DNA of 64,000 nt, taken from assembly GCA_946405575.1 (NCBI GenBank), contig CAMJHP010000001.1, forward strand, positions 62,001 through 126,000. The letters are read 5' to 3'. The notes below the pieces were generated by a model that did no database searches, was not told the DNA's origin, and saw nothing but the letters and a program-made list of their open reading frames with translations. Position 1 is the first letter of the stretch; each line of letters begins with the position of its first letter. The position numbers were made by a program, and so were the translations under genes. The DNA comes from an uncultured Bacteroidales bacterium. GTDB lineage: Bacteria > Bacteroidota > Bacteroidia > Bacteroidales > F082. This document shows positions 42,935-52,153 of this stretch, piece by piece.

Positions 42935-43449
42935 CGTTTGATTTCCAGCCTCATCACTCGTGTCGGTTTTGTCGTCCCCGTCAGTTTCTCGTCGATGCAT
43001 GTCTCACCAGTAGGCTTGAACCCGCATTTCTCCATCACTTTTCCTGAGGCTGGATTGTCGAAATAATGGCTGCTGATCAGCGATTTGATGTCTGTTGTCT
43101 TACGAATATGGTCGAGCATTAATGCAAGAGCTTCCGTGCAGATGCCTTGGTTCCAATAGGGTTTGCCCACCCAATAGCCCACCAATGGCTCGCCTTCTCG
43201 TGCCGGGAGCTCACTTTCGGGCGCAAGCAAATAGCCTATTGCACCGATGGCTTCGCCTGTCGCTTTGAGTTCAATAGCCCAATTGGTGTTGTTATGAAAC
43301 ACAGTGTGGATAATCTCCAGGCTCTCTTCCACACTCTTATGCGGTGGCCAGCCGGCACGAGGACCGACATCAGGGTCGGAGGCGTATTTGAAAAGTGCAG
43401 CCGCGTCATCATCGCGCCAGGGGCGGAGTAAGATTCTCTCGGTTTCCAT
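42931..43449 (-). CDS. GNAT family N-acetyltransferase (RimJ/RimL type)
   Basis: Acetyl-CoA-dependent N-acetyltransferase of 172 residues. The opening METERILLRPWRDDDAAALFKYASDPDV is typical of RimJ/RimL-like proteins. The acetyl-CoA loop lies around YWVGKPYWNQGICTEAL, and GKVMEKCGFKPTGE is also characteristic. The acceptor could be a ribosomal protein, an antibiotic or another amine and cannot be told. It starts 6 bp after sstT and overlaps the next gene by 4 bp, so translation is coupled. Confidence 0.9.
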   Translation of the reverse strand: METERILLRPWRDDDAAALFKYASDPDVGPRAGWPPHKSVEESLEIIHTVFHNNTNWAIELKATGEAIGAIGYLLAPESELPAREGEPLVGYWVGKPYWNQGICTEALALMLDHIRKTTDIKSLISSHYFDNPASGKVMEKCGFKPTGETCIDEKLTGTTKPTRVMRLEIKR

Positions 43450-43455
43450 TTTTTA

Positions 43456-44685
43456 TCATTTGTTTTGTCTTTTCTTCCTATCGTAGTATTCTGCCGTAGC
43501 CGTGAAGAACACATCACCACTACTGTTCAGTGCGGTCTCGACTGAGTCTTGAACCACGCCGATGATGAAGCCGACGGCGACTGCTTGCATGGCCACATCA
43601 TTGCCGATGCCAAAGAATGAGCAGGCCATAGGAATGAGCAGCAATGATCCACCAGCCACACCTGAGGCACCGCAGGCGCCGAGGGTGGCGACGAGTCCCA
43701 AAAAGACCGCCGAGGCAAAACTGACCTCCACACCCACGGTATGCGCCACGGCGAGTGCAAAGACAGTAATAGTCACAGCGGCACCATCCATATTAATGGT
43801 GGCACCCAAAGGGATGCTCACGGAATAGAAATCTTCGTCAAGGTTGAGTTTCTTGCACAAAGCCATGTTGATGGGAATGTTGGCCGCCGATGAGCGTGTG
43901 AAGAAAGCACTCAGTCCACTTTCTTTCAAACAGGTGAACAAAAGCGGATAAGGGTTTTTGCGCAGCATCGCAAAGGAAATAAGCGGATTGAAAACCAAGG
44001 TGTTGACCAACATACAACCCACCAAGAGAAGCAGCAGGTGACCGTAAGTGGTGAAGACTTCAAGGCCGTTTTCCGATACCGTTGTAAAGACCAGTCCTAG
44101 AATACCGAACGGCGCAAACTCAATGATCCATTTCACCACTTTGGAGATAATCGTGGCAAAATCGTGGACCATAGCAATGGTAGATTTATTGGCTAACTTC
44201 TTGAGGGCAATGCCGATGATGATGGACCAAAACAAGATGGCGATGTAGTTGGCATTGGCGATGGCCATAATGGGGTTGGCCAGCATACCCGTCAGCAGAT
44301 TGGTGAACACCTCCGACAACAAACCCACGGCTCCTTCCATCTCGGTCACCTTGCCCAGCTGCAAAGTCACGGGGAACATGAAACTACCCACCACAGCACA
44401 GAAGGCCGCGATGAAAGTGCTCAGCATATATACTGAAATCAAGGCGGCAAAACGATGTCCGTGCCCTTTGCCCGCCTTGGCGATGGAAGAAGTCACCAAC
44501 ACCGCCACCAATACGGGAGCGATACCTTTCAAGGCACTGACGAACATCCTGCCAAGGATACCGATGCCTGTCCACGAAGGCACTAGCAAACCCAACAGCG
44601 CACCGATAATCAATCCAATAAAGATACGCAACATCAGGCTGACGTTGGTGTATTTCTTTATGATGTATGTGGGCTTATTCATCAT
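43456..44685 (-). CDS. sstT: Serine/threonine:Na+ symporter SstT
   Basis: Dicarboxylate/amino acid:cation symporter family member, best matching SstT, which imports Ser and Thr with Na+. It has about 410 residues and eight or more hydrophobic segments. Key segments are LISVYMLSTFIAAFCAVVGS, AFFTRSSAANIPINMALC (the serine-rich re-entrant loop), PLGATINMDGAAVTI and GACGASGVAGGSLLLIPMAC. The start is uncertain between 44694, 44685 and 44682. 44685 is used because the 44694 ATG lies within the stop region of the S41 gene. The gene is part of a same-strand run with S41, GNAT and SGNH genes. Confidence 0.92.
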   Translation of the reverse strand: MMNKPTYIIKKYTNVSLMLRIFIGLIIGALLGLLVPSWTGIGILGRMFVSALKGIAPVLVAVLVTSSIAKAGKGHGHRFAALISVYMLSTFIAAFCAVVGSFMFPVTLQLGKVTEMEGAVGLLSEVFTNLLTGMLANPIMAIANANYIAILFWSIIIGIALKKLANKSTIAMVHDFATIISKVVKWIIEFAPFGILGLVFTTVSENGLEVFTTYGHLLLLLVGCMLVNTLVFNPLISFAMLRKNPYPLLFTCLKESGLSAFFTRSSAANIPINMALCKKLNLDEDFYSVSIPLGATINMDGAAVTITVFALAVAHTVGVEVSFASAVFLGLVATLGACGASGVAGGSLLLIPMACSFFGIGNDVAMQAVAVGFIIGVVQDSVETALNSSGDVFFTATAEYYDRKKRQNK

Positions 44686-44687
44686 AA

Positions 44688-45569
44688 TTACCATATTTCT
44701 TGATTGTTAAGCCACTCCAAAGCATTCTCAAAAGGTGTTTCCGTCCACACATCAGGAGCAATGGGGTCGTCACAAAAAGCTTCTCCCGTGCGGGCAATGT
44801 CTTCGCCAATGGTGAGCACAAGTTGTGAACCACCAGGAAGCGCAAAAGGTTGATTGCAAGAGCAATAACCCGCTGTAGGCGAGCCAAAGGTGCGCGTATT
44901 GGTCAACCCTCTGAAGCAAATCAGGACGGCTTCGCCCGAGCTGCCTGTCCAATCGTCGGTCAGCAGGGCGACAGGGCAATTGATGGGTGCTTGTTTTTCC
45001 AATCCAACCGTTTGCAAGACAAAGAAATTGTTGACACTCATTGGTCTTGTACGCGAAGAGAATTTCAAGATGACATCATCAGGAAGGAAGCGATGCACTG
45101 CAGCAATCATCGGATACATATTGCCGCCTCGGTTGCCACGTAGGTCGATAATGGCACCTTGTAAGGCGTCGGGAAGGTCGTTAAGCACCGTGTTGGCGTA
45201 TTTAAGGCCCTCATCCGAATTTCCAGAGAATGCTGGTAACTTGATGAAAGCAATGTTGTTTTCCAGCAATTCAACCGTCGGCATTTTCCAAGAGGAAGTG
45301 TCGTTCACTGTCACTTCATCGGTAGTCATCAGGTAGGTATGCTTACCTCCTGCCACCTTGCCCGCTTGGACGACAATTTCTTGTGCCTCATCAAGACTTG
45401 ATGGCTTTGCCGAGAGCGCTTCTTGTTTGGCTTTTTCCCATTCAGGTCCTTGGGCAAAGATGCCGTGTTTGTCCATAATGCGTACGGCTTTCTTGACATA
45501 CTTTGCGTTCGGGTCGGTGCAGGAGGATAGGACAAGGAGAGTCAGTAATAGGATTAGGGTTTTTCGCAT
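44688..45569 (-). CDS. S41 family peptidase lipoprotein
   Basis: Small S41-type serine protease of 293 residues with a lipoprotein signal (LLVLSSC). Core segments are IAFIKLPAFSGNSDEG, GAIIDLRGNRGGNMYPMI and the nucleophile motif DDWTGSSGEAV. There is no PDZ domain. It is shorter than and distinct from the S41 protein at 7306. The start is set at 45569 (MRKTLILLL) because the TATTTTTG promoter element covers the ORF-track start at 45590. It leads a four-gene run with sstT, GNAT and SGNH genes, which suggests peptide cleavage coupled to amino acid uptake. Confidence 0.85.
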   Translation of the reverse strand: MRKTLILLLTLLVLSSCTDPNAKYVKKAVRIMDKHGIFAQGPEWEKAKQEALSAKPSSLDEAQEIVVQAGKVAGGKHTYLMTTDEVTVNDTSSWKMPTVELLENNIAFIKLPAFSGNSDEGLKYANTVLNDLPDALQGAIIDLRGNRGGNMYPMIAAVHRFLPDDVILKFSSRTRPMSVNNFFVLQTVGLEKQAPINCPVALLTDDWTGSSGEAVLICFRGLTNTRTFGSPTAGYCSCNQPFALPGGSQLVLTIGEDIARTGEAFCDDPIAPDVWTETPFENALEWLNNQEIW

Positions 45570-45587
45570 GATAAGAAAATTTGATTG

Positions 45588-45595
45588 CAAAAATA
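45588..45595 (-). promoter_or_regulatory. -7 promoter element, S41-sstT-GNAT-SGNH operon
   Basis: Minus-strand TATTTTTG, an exact TAnnTTTG match, 19 bp before the ATG at 45569. It decides that start. Confidence 0.7.
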
Positions 45596-45645
45596 CAGTA
45601 TAAGCCTTGTTCCCGCAAGTTTTTGGGATATTTGTGAAAGAATTC

Positions 45646-45653
45646 TATCTTTG
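45646..45653 (+). promoter_or_regulatory. -7 promoter element facing a small ORF
   Basis: TATCTTTG, an exact TAnnTTTG match, facing right about 27 bp before the ATG of the 68-codon ORF at 45680. It is the only clue that this 375-bp gap is transcribed. Confidence 0.5.
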
Positions 45654-45679
45654 CAGTGTAAAAGCGACGAATCATCTGC

Positions 45680-45886
45680 ATGAAAAGAGAAACCTACGAA
45701 GCACAGAAAGCCTTTGCTGGCGAGAAGAAGCCATCTATGCTTCGCCGCTGTGTAGGCATAACTGTCAAATCTAATACCCACTATACCCCTTCCCTACTGG
45801 AATTGGCCGACACGGTAGGCAGCGACCGACCAATTTGCTCATCACTTGTGACAGCTATTTCGACCATTGTTTTTTTTGCACTATAA
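45680..45886 (+). CDS. Doubtful 68-residue ORF or gene remnant
   Basis: ORF on the plus strand in the 375-bp gap between two minus-strand genes. It starts with a charged segment (MKRETYEAQKAFAGEKKPSM) and has no recognised family. A good TAnnTTTG element sits at the right distance upstream, so it may be a real small gene, the decayed start of a larger gene, or a noncoding RNA. The last 15 residues are hydrophobic. Nothing else is seen in this gap. Confidence 0.3.
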   Translation: MKRETYEAQKAFAGEKKPSMLRRCVGITVKSNTHYTPSLLELADTVGSDRPICSSLVTAISTIVFFAL

Positions 45887-45944
45887 CCTCCGATTAAACG
45901 CTATATATCACTTGGATTGGAAAGGGACCCACATTGAGCTCTAC

Positions 45945-47480
45945 TCATTCCCTCAAGACCCAATCAATATCCTTATTGATAGCCTCGTCAATGGTTATAT
46001 TTGACAAGGCGGCTTTTTCCCTAATGGAATTCAGCCATTCTTCGTTCTCAAGCATTTGCCTTCGGATACGATCACGCTCTGGATTATTGATTTCCATAAG
46101 TACCTTGTCGATACGACTGTTGCGGCATTCGGGAACAGCAGCTCCATTGAACTCATCAAAATAAAGCCCTGGCTGACTCATCAACAAGTATCGCGCATTG
46201 TCTTCAATGGACTGCTCCACATCCAGTCCGTTGGCAATGGCATTTTGCTCGATACTGCCATACCATTCCGGTGTGTTCCTGATATCCTCCTTGATTTTCT
46301 CGACCTTATTTTCCACAATGCCTTCATCGAAATAAAAAGCGCAAAGCGCATTTGTCAAAAAATTACGGTTCAAATCATATAAGTTGTTCGCAGAATAAAG
46401 CAGCATTACTACATCTGTCGATAACAATTCCCTTAACAAATCCACTTCTTTTACATTTGAATGCAAAGGATCGTCAAAAACCGTGTTGTTGTAATACCAA
46501 AAATGATGGGTGTCAAACATTTGATCCAAAGGTAGGCTGTACTGCCATTCCCAATAATACGAATCTCCTACCACTAGCCACTTTGGCTTCATAGCCGTTG
46601 TGTCATTATCAACCATAACATCAACATAGTAGTTTTCATCCGTTTCAATAGGCCACATCAGATTCATCACCCCCTCAAGATCAGCGTCAGGATTACGCGT
46701 TTTGGCTAAATAGGGTACACTAAAAGACAAGTTATACATATTATGTCCGCTCAACGCCTCCATATAGCGAACCAAAGTGTCGGCTGCATAACAAGCCGAT
46801 TGTATGCTCCAATGAAAAGAAGACTTTAGGTATAGCGGATAAGAAACTGTATCTTTTATTTGCATATAATAATTGGCGAGATTCAAATAATTAATACCCA
46901 AAGAGTCAAACAACGGAGTAAAGAATTCCATTGCCTGTACTCCTGAAGGACGGTTGTATTTCCTTTTTTTTTCCAAAAGATACTCTTCGCAGACTTTGTC
47001 TTTACAAGGCGGTAGGCATACGAAGAAAGAAACACCTTGCTCCTTTAGAACCTTCTGAAGTTGGTACAACATAATGGCGGAAGCCCTCATTCGACGAACC
47101 ACTTCCTCATTGTGCTCGCCATAATCATAAACCAATTGGTGGTCGTGGTTTCTGACCATAGCCTCATCGAAAAGCCATCTTTCCTTACCCACATATATCG
47201 ATTTGTTCTGAGCCTTTCGGAACAACGACCACGACATTTGGTTGTAGCAACGGACAAGCAGCTCACGAAAACCGATGTTCTCCGACAAATACTGCTCTTC
47301 CTGCTTCTGAAACGTCCCGTTCATCCAATTCTTGAAGTTTAACTGAGGCTGCTCAACTTTTTCCGTCACACCATTCAGCGGCTTGAAATCGAACAATTTG
47401 GCATATTGCTGCACGGCAGGAAAAGCCAGTAGCATCACAGAAAGGACGAAAAGCACAGTATAAGACACCTTTTGTTTCAT
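45945..47480 (-). CDS. AlgX/AlgJ-like SGNH protein with two C-terminal helical modules
   Basis: Membrane-anchored periplasmic protein of 511 residues. One N-terminal membrane segment is followed by an AlgX/AlgJ-type SGNH domain, the family that O-acetylates alginate and similar polymers. The nucleophile motif is VVGDSYYWEW with Ser 307, and the histidine motif is SSFHWS with His 223. AlgX-type enzymes have D-x-H there, so the Asp appears replaced by Ser. The C-terminus carries two copies of a helical module of about 40 residues (392-431 and 466-511; core W..SI..KA..N....DE.I..D). A similar module is in the GH16-like protein at 50122. The start is fixed by the promoter at 47500. It lies downstream of an LtaS-like gene. 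Confidence 0.82.
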   Translation of the reverse strand: MKQKVSYTVLFVLSVMLLAFPAVQQYAKLFDFKPLNGVTEKVEQPQLNFKNWMNGTFQKQEEQYLSENIGFRELLVRCYNQMSWSLFRKAQNKSIYVGKERWLFDEAMVRNHDHQLVYDYGEHNEEVVRRMRASAIMLYQLQKVLKEQGVSFFVCLPPCKDKVCEEYLLEKKRKYNRPSGVQAMEFFTPLFDSLGINYLNLANYYMQIKDTVSYPLYLKSSFHWSIQSACYAADTLVRYMEALSGHNMYNLSFSVPYLAKTRNPDADLEGVMNLMWPIETDENYYVDVMVDNDTTAMKPKWLVVGDSYYWEWQYSLPLDQMFDTHHFWYYNNTVFDDPLHSNVKEVDLLRELLSTDVVMLLYSANNLYDLNRNFLTNALCAFYFDEGIVENKVEKIKEDIRNTPEWYGSIEQNAIANGLDVEQSIEDNARYLLMSQPGLYFDEFNGAAVPECRNSRIDKVLMEINNPERDRIRRQMLENEEWLNSIREKAALSNITIDEAINKDIDWVLRE

Positions 47481-47499
47481 AATTCCAGCATCTGAACTG

Positions 47500-47507
47500 C
47501 AAAAATA
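47500..47507 (-). promoter_or_regulatory. -7 promoter element, AlgX-like gene
   Basis: Minus-strand TATTTTTG, an exact TAnnTTTG match, 20 bp before the ATG at 47480. It excludes the ORF-track start 21 codons upstream. Confidence 0.65.
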
Positions 47508-47549
47508 CGTTTTTTTCAATTTCATTTCATATTTGCCCCTCAAAACCGA

Positions 47550-50072
47550 CTATCGTTTTGCCGTGACCCTAATACGAAGATTGTCATATAACATCGTAGT
47601 CTTGTCATAGTTGCGCAAATATGCTTTCATAACCTTCCCTTGGCTTTCACCAGGCACCGCAATGGAGATATGGGCTTGAAAGCGCTCCCTTCTCCCCGTA
47701 TTCAAGGATGTTTCTTCCTCAGAATTCAGCAATACTGACGCATAATAGTCGCCTAGTTCCACCACCAGCAAAGGTAGCTCCCTCAAAGTGTCGAGTCCAT
47801 GAAGATCGAAGGCAATGTCGAGATACACGTCTTTGTAATTCATATTCAGTTTCAAATCCTGAAGCAAAGGCCCGAACATCTTGGTGGTGTCAACAAAAGC
47901 CGAATGATTATCACCTATTTTCTTGACATAATATTTGTAATACTTGTCGTATCGGGATTCAAAATCAACGTCAAGACTTCTCAAGACCTCAAACTCTTTA
48001 TTATTGATATTCAAATGATTATGTAACACAGCAAATTGGCTGATGATGGTGTAATCTGCCAATTCCGACTTCAACTGACTAAGACGGTTTTCATCCTGAA
48101 CCTGATGCGTCAATAATTCCTCATCCAATGAGAAAACTCGATTAATAGATAGCAAAAACTGATTATCGACATACTCTACCACATCACGGTTATTAAGCAT
48201 GAAAGCCTGCTTTCTTGTATTCCGGAAAGTCCTCATAGTATCCAAGGACCTACCCATCCAGTGACACTCTGAGTTGATATGGTAGTCGTAGTTCGCTTGA
48301 AGATATGCATTCAAAGTCGGCGCGATATCAAGATGAGAGACCACAGCCTTCATCGACCGTGGCTGCTTGACCATCGGAGAAAACAATAAAAGTGGAACAT
48401 GGTATTTGCTCAATGTTCCAGTGAAGTTCAAAAGCCCCATACGGTGGTCTCCCGTGAGAATGAATAAGGTATTACCATATTCAGGCAGGGTTTTATAGTA
48501 ACCCAAAAGCTCACGAATACAATCGTCCATATAGCGGAAACACGCATAGACATTCGCATTCTTCACGATGATGTCCCGTTCCCGTTCCGACACCTCAGGG
48601 TGCTGTGACACTATTTCCATAACAAGGCGCTCATAGGCTTCCACCTCCTGAAAAAGGAATGGCTCGTGGGTAGTGAGTGTCATAAGGATATCGGCTCTGG
48701 GTCGAACATAAAGTTCCTTTTGCTTGTTCCCAATCATTTGACGAACCGACTCCCTATCATCTAGTCCCCAACGATGGGCCTCATTCAACAATTGATAGTT
48801 AGTGCTGTCAATATTACGCGCATCGGGAAGACAAATCTCATCCACTTTATTAGCCTCCAAAAATACATCATATCGGCCATACGAAGGAATACAGCCATAA
48901 TAATACGATATCGTATAGCCGTTGTCTTTCAAGTCACGCAACAAAGAATGATGGTCGGGCATAGGCCTGCTGGAAGTACAGAAACCATATTTCCCATAGG
49001 GTGCGGAGACAAAGATTGAAGGCAAGACCCCAAAAGTCCGTTCAGCAGTTGACAGACAGTTTTCCCAATAAAGACCTTGTTGTTTCAGGCTGTCGATGAA
49101 CGGAGTGAAGGATATCGCTGGGGTTTCGACACCAGTAAGATGCTGGCCAAAACCTTCGATGATGATGAAAACTAAGTTGGGAGGCAAGCTGTCACTGGTT
49201 TGCTCAAGCAAAGTGCCCAACACATCAGGATCGTCTGCCTTACGATAGAAAGGATATTCCGGGTCGAGAAAAACAAACTCAGGGTGCAAGGCTTGATAAC
49301 GCTTGGCAGCCTCAATTACGGACTGGCTCACCTCCTCATCAAGCATAGTGAAGCTATTTCGTGTTTCTCGAAGATAATCCGTGATTTTGATATAAGCATA
49401 CGAAGGCTGATTGACGGCCAAACAGAAATCTTGGTGTTCTCTATAATAACGCTCTTCGCGAATCAGCTTCTTATATGGTATGCTGCAACTCCATACCAAA
49501 GCGGTTAGAAGCAGCAACACAGAAAGGCGGAATCCTATCGTCATCTTCTTCCACAGCAAACTCAGTGTTACCAATACCGCAATGGTGGAGACAAACCATA
49601 GGAATGGCGTGGCAGTGACCGAAGCCGAAGAAGTCGCTGCACCTTTTACCTCTTCGGGCGTATACACCAAAACCACATGGTCCAAAGGCATAGAAAGGTT
49701 ACAATAATACTCTGTCAACAAAGCCGACACTATTCCGTAGAGGATAATCAATCCAAAATAAACCCTTTGGGTCGTCTTTGGAAAAAAGAAATGAAACAGC
49801 AGATAAGGAAGCGCAAGAAAGGCTATAATACGGCACAATAACGTCAAGTCGAAAAGCGAACCGCCCAAAATTCCCCAAAAATGGGAAGCATCGATGCCGA
49901 GACGAATATGAACTTCAGCGATAAAAAAGAGGCGGAGCACCATCATAAAAAACAACAGAAGAAGGTTCTGTCGCAACCAAGAACAAATGCCCTCACGCAT
50001 TGGCTGAGGGAAGACAGACTCTATTGCACCCCCTTTCATCTCCTTCATAATCCTACAGACTTGATAAAACAC
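47550..50072 (-). CDS. LtaS-like membrane sulfatase-fold protein
   Basis: Inner-membrane protein of up to 840 residues. About five N-terminal membrane segments (to about residue 215) are followed by an alkaline-phosphatase-superfamily domain (about 295-620) like LTA synthase and phosphoglycerol or phosphoethanolamine transferases. Metal and nucleophile regions are LVFIIIEGFG, STAERTFGVLPS (Thr near 346) and LTGDHRMG. A C-terminal extension of about 200 residues, probably beta-rich, is unusual. The start could also be 50048 or 50039. It lies 50 bp after the GH16-like gene with no promoter in between, so the two are likely co-transcribed. The transferred group and acceptor are unknown. Confidence 0.83.
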   Translation of the reverse strand: MFYQVCRIMKEMKGGAIESVFPQPMREGICSWLRQNLLLLFFMMVLRLFFIAEVHIRLGIDASHFWGILGGSLFDLTLLCRIIAFLALPYLLFHFFFPKTTQRVYFGLIILYGIVSALLTEYYCNLSMPLDHVVLVYTPEEVKGAATSSASVTATPFLWFVSTIAVLVTLSLLWKKMTIGFRLSVLLLLTALVWSCSIPYKKLIREERYYREHQDFCLAVNQPSYAYIKITDYLRETRNSFTMLDEEVSQSVIEAAKRYQALHPEFVFLDPEYPFYRKADDPDVLGTLLEQTSDSLPPNLVFIIIEGFGQHLTGVETPAISFTPFIDSLKQQGLYWENCLSTAERTFGVLPSIFVSAPYGKYGFCTSSRPMPDHHSLLRDLKDNGYTISYYYGCIPSYGRYDVFLEANKVDEICLPDARNIDSTNYQLLNEAHRWGLDDRESVRQMIGNKQKELYVRPRADILMTLTTHEPFLFQEVEAYERLVMEIVSQHPEVSERERDIIVKNANVYACFRYMDDCIRELLGYYKTLPEYGNTLFILTGDHRMGLLNFTGTLSKYHVPLLLFSPMVKQPRSMKAVVSHLDIAPTLNAYLQANYDYHINSECHWMGRSLDTMRTFRNTRKQAFMLNNRDVVEYVDNQFLLSINRVFSLDEELLTHQVQDENRLSQLKSELADYTIISQFAVLHNHLNINNKEFEVLRSLDVDFESRYDKYYKYYVKKIGDNHSAFVDTTKMFGPLLQDLKLNMNYKDVYLDIAFDLHGLDTLRELPLLVVELGDYYASVLLNSEEETSLNTGRRERFQAHISIAVPGESQGKVMKAYLRNYDKTTMLYDNLRIRVTAKR

Positions 50073-50121
50073 TTCATCAGAAACTCCGTATCACGCTCCA
50101 TCCAACTTTAATTTCCGAATA

Positions 50122-52095
50122 TCATTCGACGACAATCTCATAAACGCGTCCTTCGATGTCCGACTTGTTGTAGGGAATCAACCCCTGCTCCCAAACGATG
50201 GGTGGCCACCATTCGCTGTAATGGTATTCCTGTGTAACAATGGCTTTCATTTGGTTGTTCGGAATCGAGGTGAACTCGTTGTTCATATAGCCCATCACCC
50301 GCATTTTGTCAGGGCTGGGGCCGAGACGCCAAATGATTTCAGTGGGCTTCCACTCTATTTCGTAGTAATACCATGATTCCTTGAAATCCTTGTTGCTCAT
50401 CGGAGCGCGCTCGGTGAGTGCCTTGTAGAGCTTGTACCAACGAAGGGTTTCAAACTTATGGTTCTTGCCGTAAGGGATGCTGTCGATGCCCCAAGAGAAA
50501 TATTTGGGAGAAGGTACGGCGAGGTCCCAGTTGGTGCAACAGTACATCACGTCGTCGTTCAAGGTTTCGTCCTGCTCAACGCAAATCGAGTCGGCACGAC
50601 GGCCATAGTAGTTTTTAGGCCAAAAACGAGAGGCTTTCACAATTTCAATATCAATCTCTGAATAATGGTAGTCAGGATGACGGACTGGGGTTTCCGAATC
50701 ATCGTTCTTGTCCACATAGCCACCTTCGGCCTCATCGTGACGACGGTTGTTCCAAGCGTGGTTATCGCTGTAAATCAACCAAAAAGCATATGTCAAGCCA
50801 TTCCAAATGTTCTCCTCGTTGAGCATCACAGGAAATTTGATTTTGCCACGAAACTTGCCGTAGGTAAAGCCAACGCGAGTACGGATGCCTGTCGACTCTT
50901 TGCGCAGATGGTCCAGGTCGTCGTTGCCTGGATTGATAAGGGAAATATAACTACCGTCATCAGAAAGACGCACGGTTTGACACGGCGTTTCAGTAGTCAC
51001 GGGCCAATTCATCTGTAATTCGGTGCTGTCGAAGCGATGACGGTTGACTTCGTATTGTTCACGAGTATAAGGATCATCTCCCCCAACCACATCCTGGATG
51101 ACAGGGATGTTGCGCAAGGTGTATTGCCGACTCACCTCACTGAAAAACTGCTCATATAGCGCCGATCGGTACAATGAATCATCATTGCCACAATGGCAAC
51201 TGGTAGTATCCAACTGATAACCCATATTGTTCACCTTTGACTCGTCAATGAAAACGCCTTTGTCGACAGAAATAACAGCCCGCGTCTTCAGCTTTCGCCT
51301 TGAACGGATGACTTTAATGTTTTTCGAGGGATGCGTCTCAAACCAGCCGTAAGGGTTCACAAACTGTCCATTTTCGTCGGTCTGCCCAATATATTGCACA
51401 TAATCAGGGATTTCTTTCAAGCCTTCCTCTTTGCAGAGCACAAGAATGAAGCTGTATTCGCCCACACGAGGGTTGCGTTTCCAGCGGTGGTTCACCTCGC
51501 CTTGGTTCTTTTGGTCGTTGATGACCCATAAGGCATCTTTGTAAAGCTGTTCGTCCGCACTGCAACCATTCTTTTCCGCCTTCTCAACGATGGAATTATA
51601 CCAAAGTTCCTGATTCCGAATAGATTCCATCACTTTCTGGATATGCACCTCACTGAAACTATTCTCCGAGAGATCGGCACCATAGTATTTCTTTTCGTCG
51701 CGCGGGTTACCCACAATGCGGAAGACATCTTTCGTGCGGTGGTGCTCAATAGGTTTGAATCCGATGCTCACGTCCTCCCAACTGCCGTAGAAATTCTCGT
51801 TAGCCAATACCGAGGTGTCGGGAAACTTGTAGCTCTCGTTCTGATAGTAAATCTTATAGTATTTATATTTCTTGGACAAAGTAAAAAACCTGAATTCGAA
51901 CAAACCTGAACCGTCCTTGGTCTGTTTCACCGAAGGTAGTGTAACGCCCTCAAGCACAGCGCTGTCTAAGTCCATATCAAGTGTGACGGTTTTATTGCGC
52001 CCGAAGTTCGACATTGGACGGAAATAGTTGGTCTTCAACAAGATCAAACCCAGTAAAAGCAGTAACCACCAGTATTTCTTTTTCTTGTCTTCCAT
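50122..52095 (-). CDS. GH16-like membrane-anchored protein with helical module
   Basis: Protein of 657 residues with one N-terminal membrane segment (WWLLLLLGLILL). The C-terminal half looks like a GH16-type jelly roll. It has the catalytic-type motif SEIDIE near 480-484 (E-x-D-x-E) and the later ESWYYYEIEWKPTEIIWRLG segment typical of the fold. Residues about 150-196 carry a helical module, SIRNQELWYNSIVEKAEKNG then DEQLYKDALW, shared with the AlgX-like protein of the same cluster. The N-terminal 40-130 region is beta-rich and unrecognised. A promoter element at 52114 supports the start. The substrate could be a beta-glucan or galactan, or the domain may only bind glycan. Confidence 0.68.
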   Translation of the reverse strand: MEDKKKKYWWLLLLLGLILLKTNYFRPMSNFGRNKTVTLDMDLDSAVLEGVTLPSVKQTKDGSGLFEFRFFTLSKKYKYYKIYYQNESYKFPDTSVLANENFYGSWEDVSIGFKPIEHHRTKDVFRIVGNPRDEKKYYGADLSENSFSEVHIQKVMESIRNQELWYNSIVEKAEKNGCSADEQLYKDALWVINDQKNQGEVNHRWKRNPRVGEYSFILVLCKEEGLKEIPDYVQYIGQTDENGQFVNPYGWFETHPSKNIKVIRSRRKLKTRAVISVDKGVFIDESKVNNMGYQLDTTSCHCGNDDSLYRSALYEQFFSEVSRQYTLRNIPVIQDVVGGDDPYTREQYEVNRHRFDSTELQMNWPVTTETPCQTVRLSDDGSYISLINPGNDDLDHLRKESTGIRTRVGFTYGKFRGKIKFPVMLNEENIWNGLTYAFWLIYSDNHAWNNRRHDEAEGGYVDKNDDSETPVRHPDYHYSEIDIEIVKASRFWPKNYYGRRADSICVEQDETLNDDVMYCCTNWDLAVPSPKYFSWGIDSIPYGKNHKFETLRWYKLYKALTERAPMSNKDFKESWYYYEIEWKPTEIIWRLGPSPDKMRVMGYMNNEFTSIPNNQMKAIVTQEYHYSEWWPPIVWEQGLIPYNKSDIEGRVYEIVVE

Positions 52096-52113
52096 AAGAA
52101 TAGTTTTAAGAAA

Positions 52114-52121
52114 CAAAAATA
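52114..52121 (-). promoter_or_regulatory. -7 promoter element, GH16-like gene
   Basis: Minus-strand TATTTTTG, an exact TAnnTTTG match, 19 bp before the ATG at 52095. Confidence 0.65.
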
Positions 52122-52153
52122 GGTATTTTCGTCCAAACGAAGAAAAAAACAGC

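Noticed and set aside
42329-43066. 245-codon plus-strand ORF
   Set aside because: It is antisense to the SGNH and GNAT genes, which overlap as a coupled pair.
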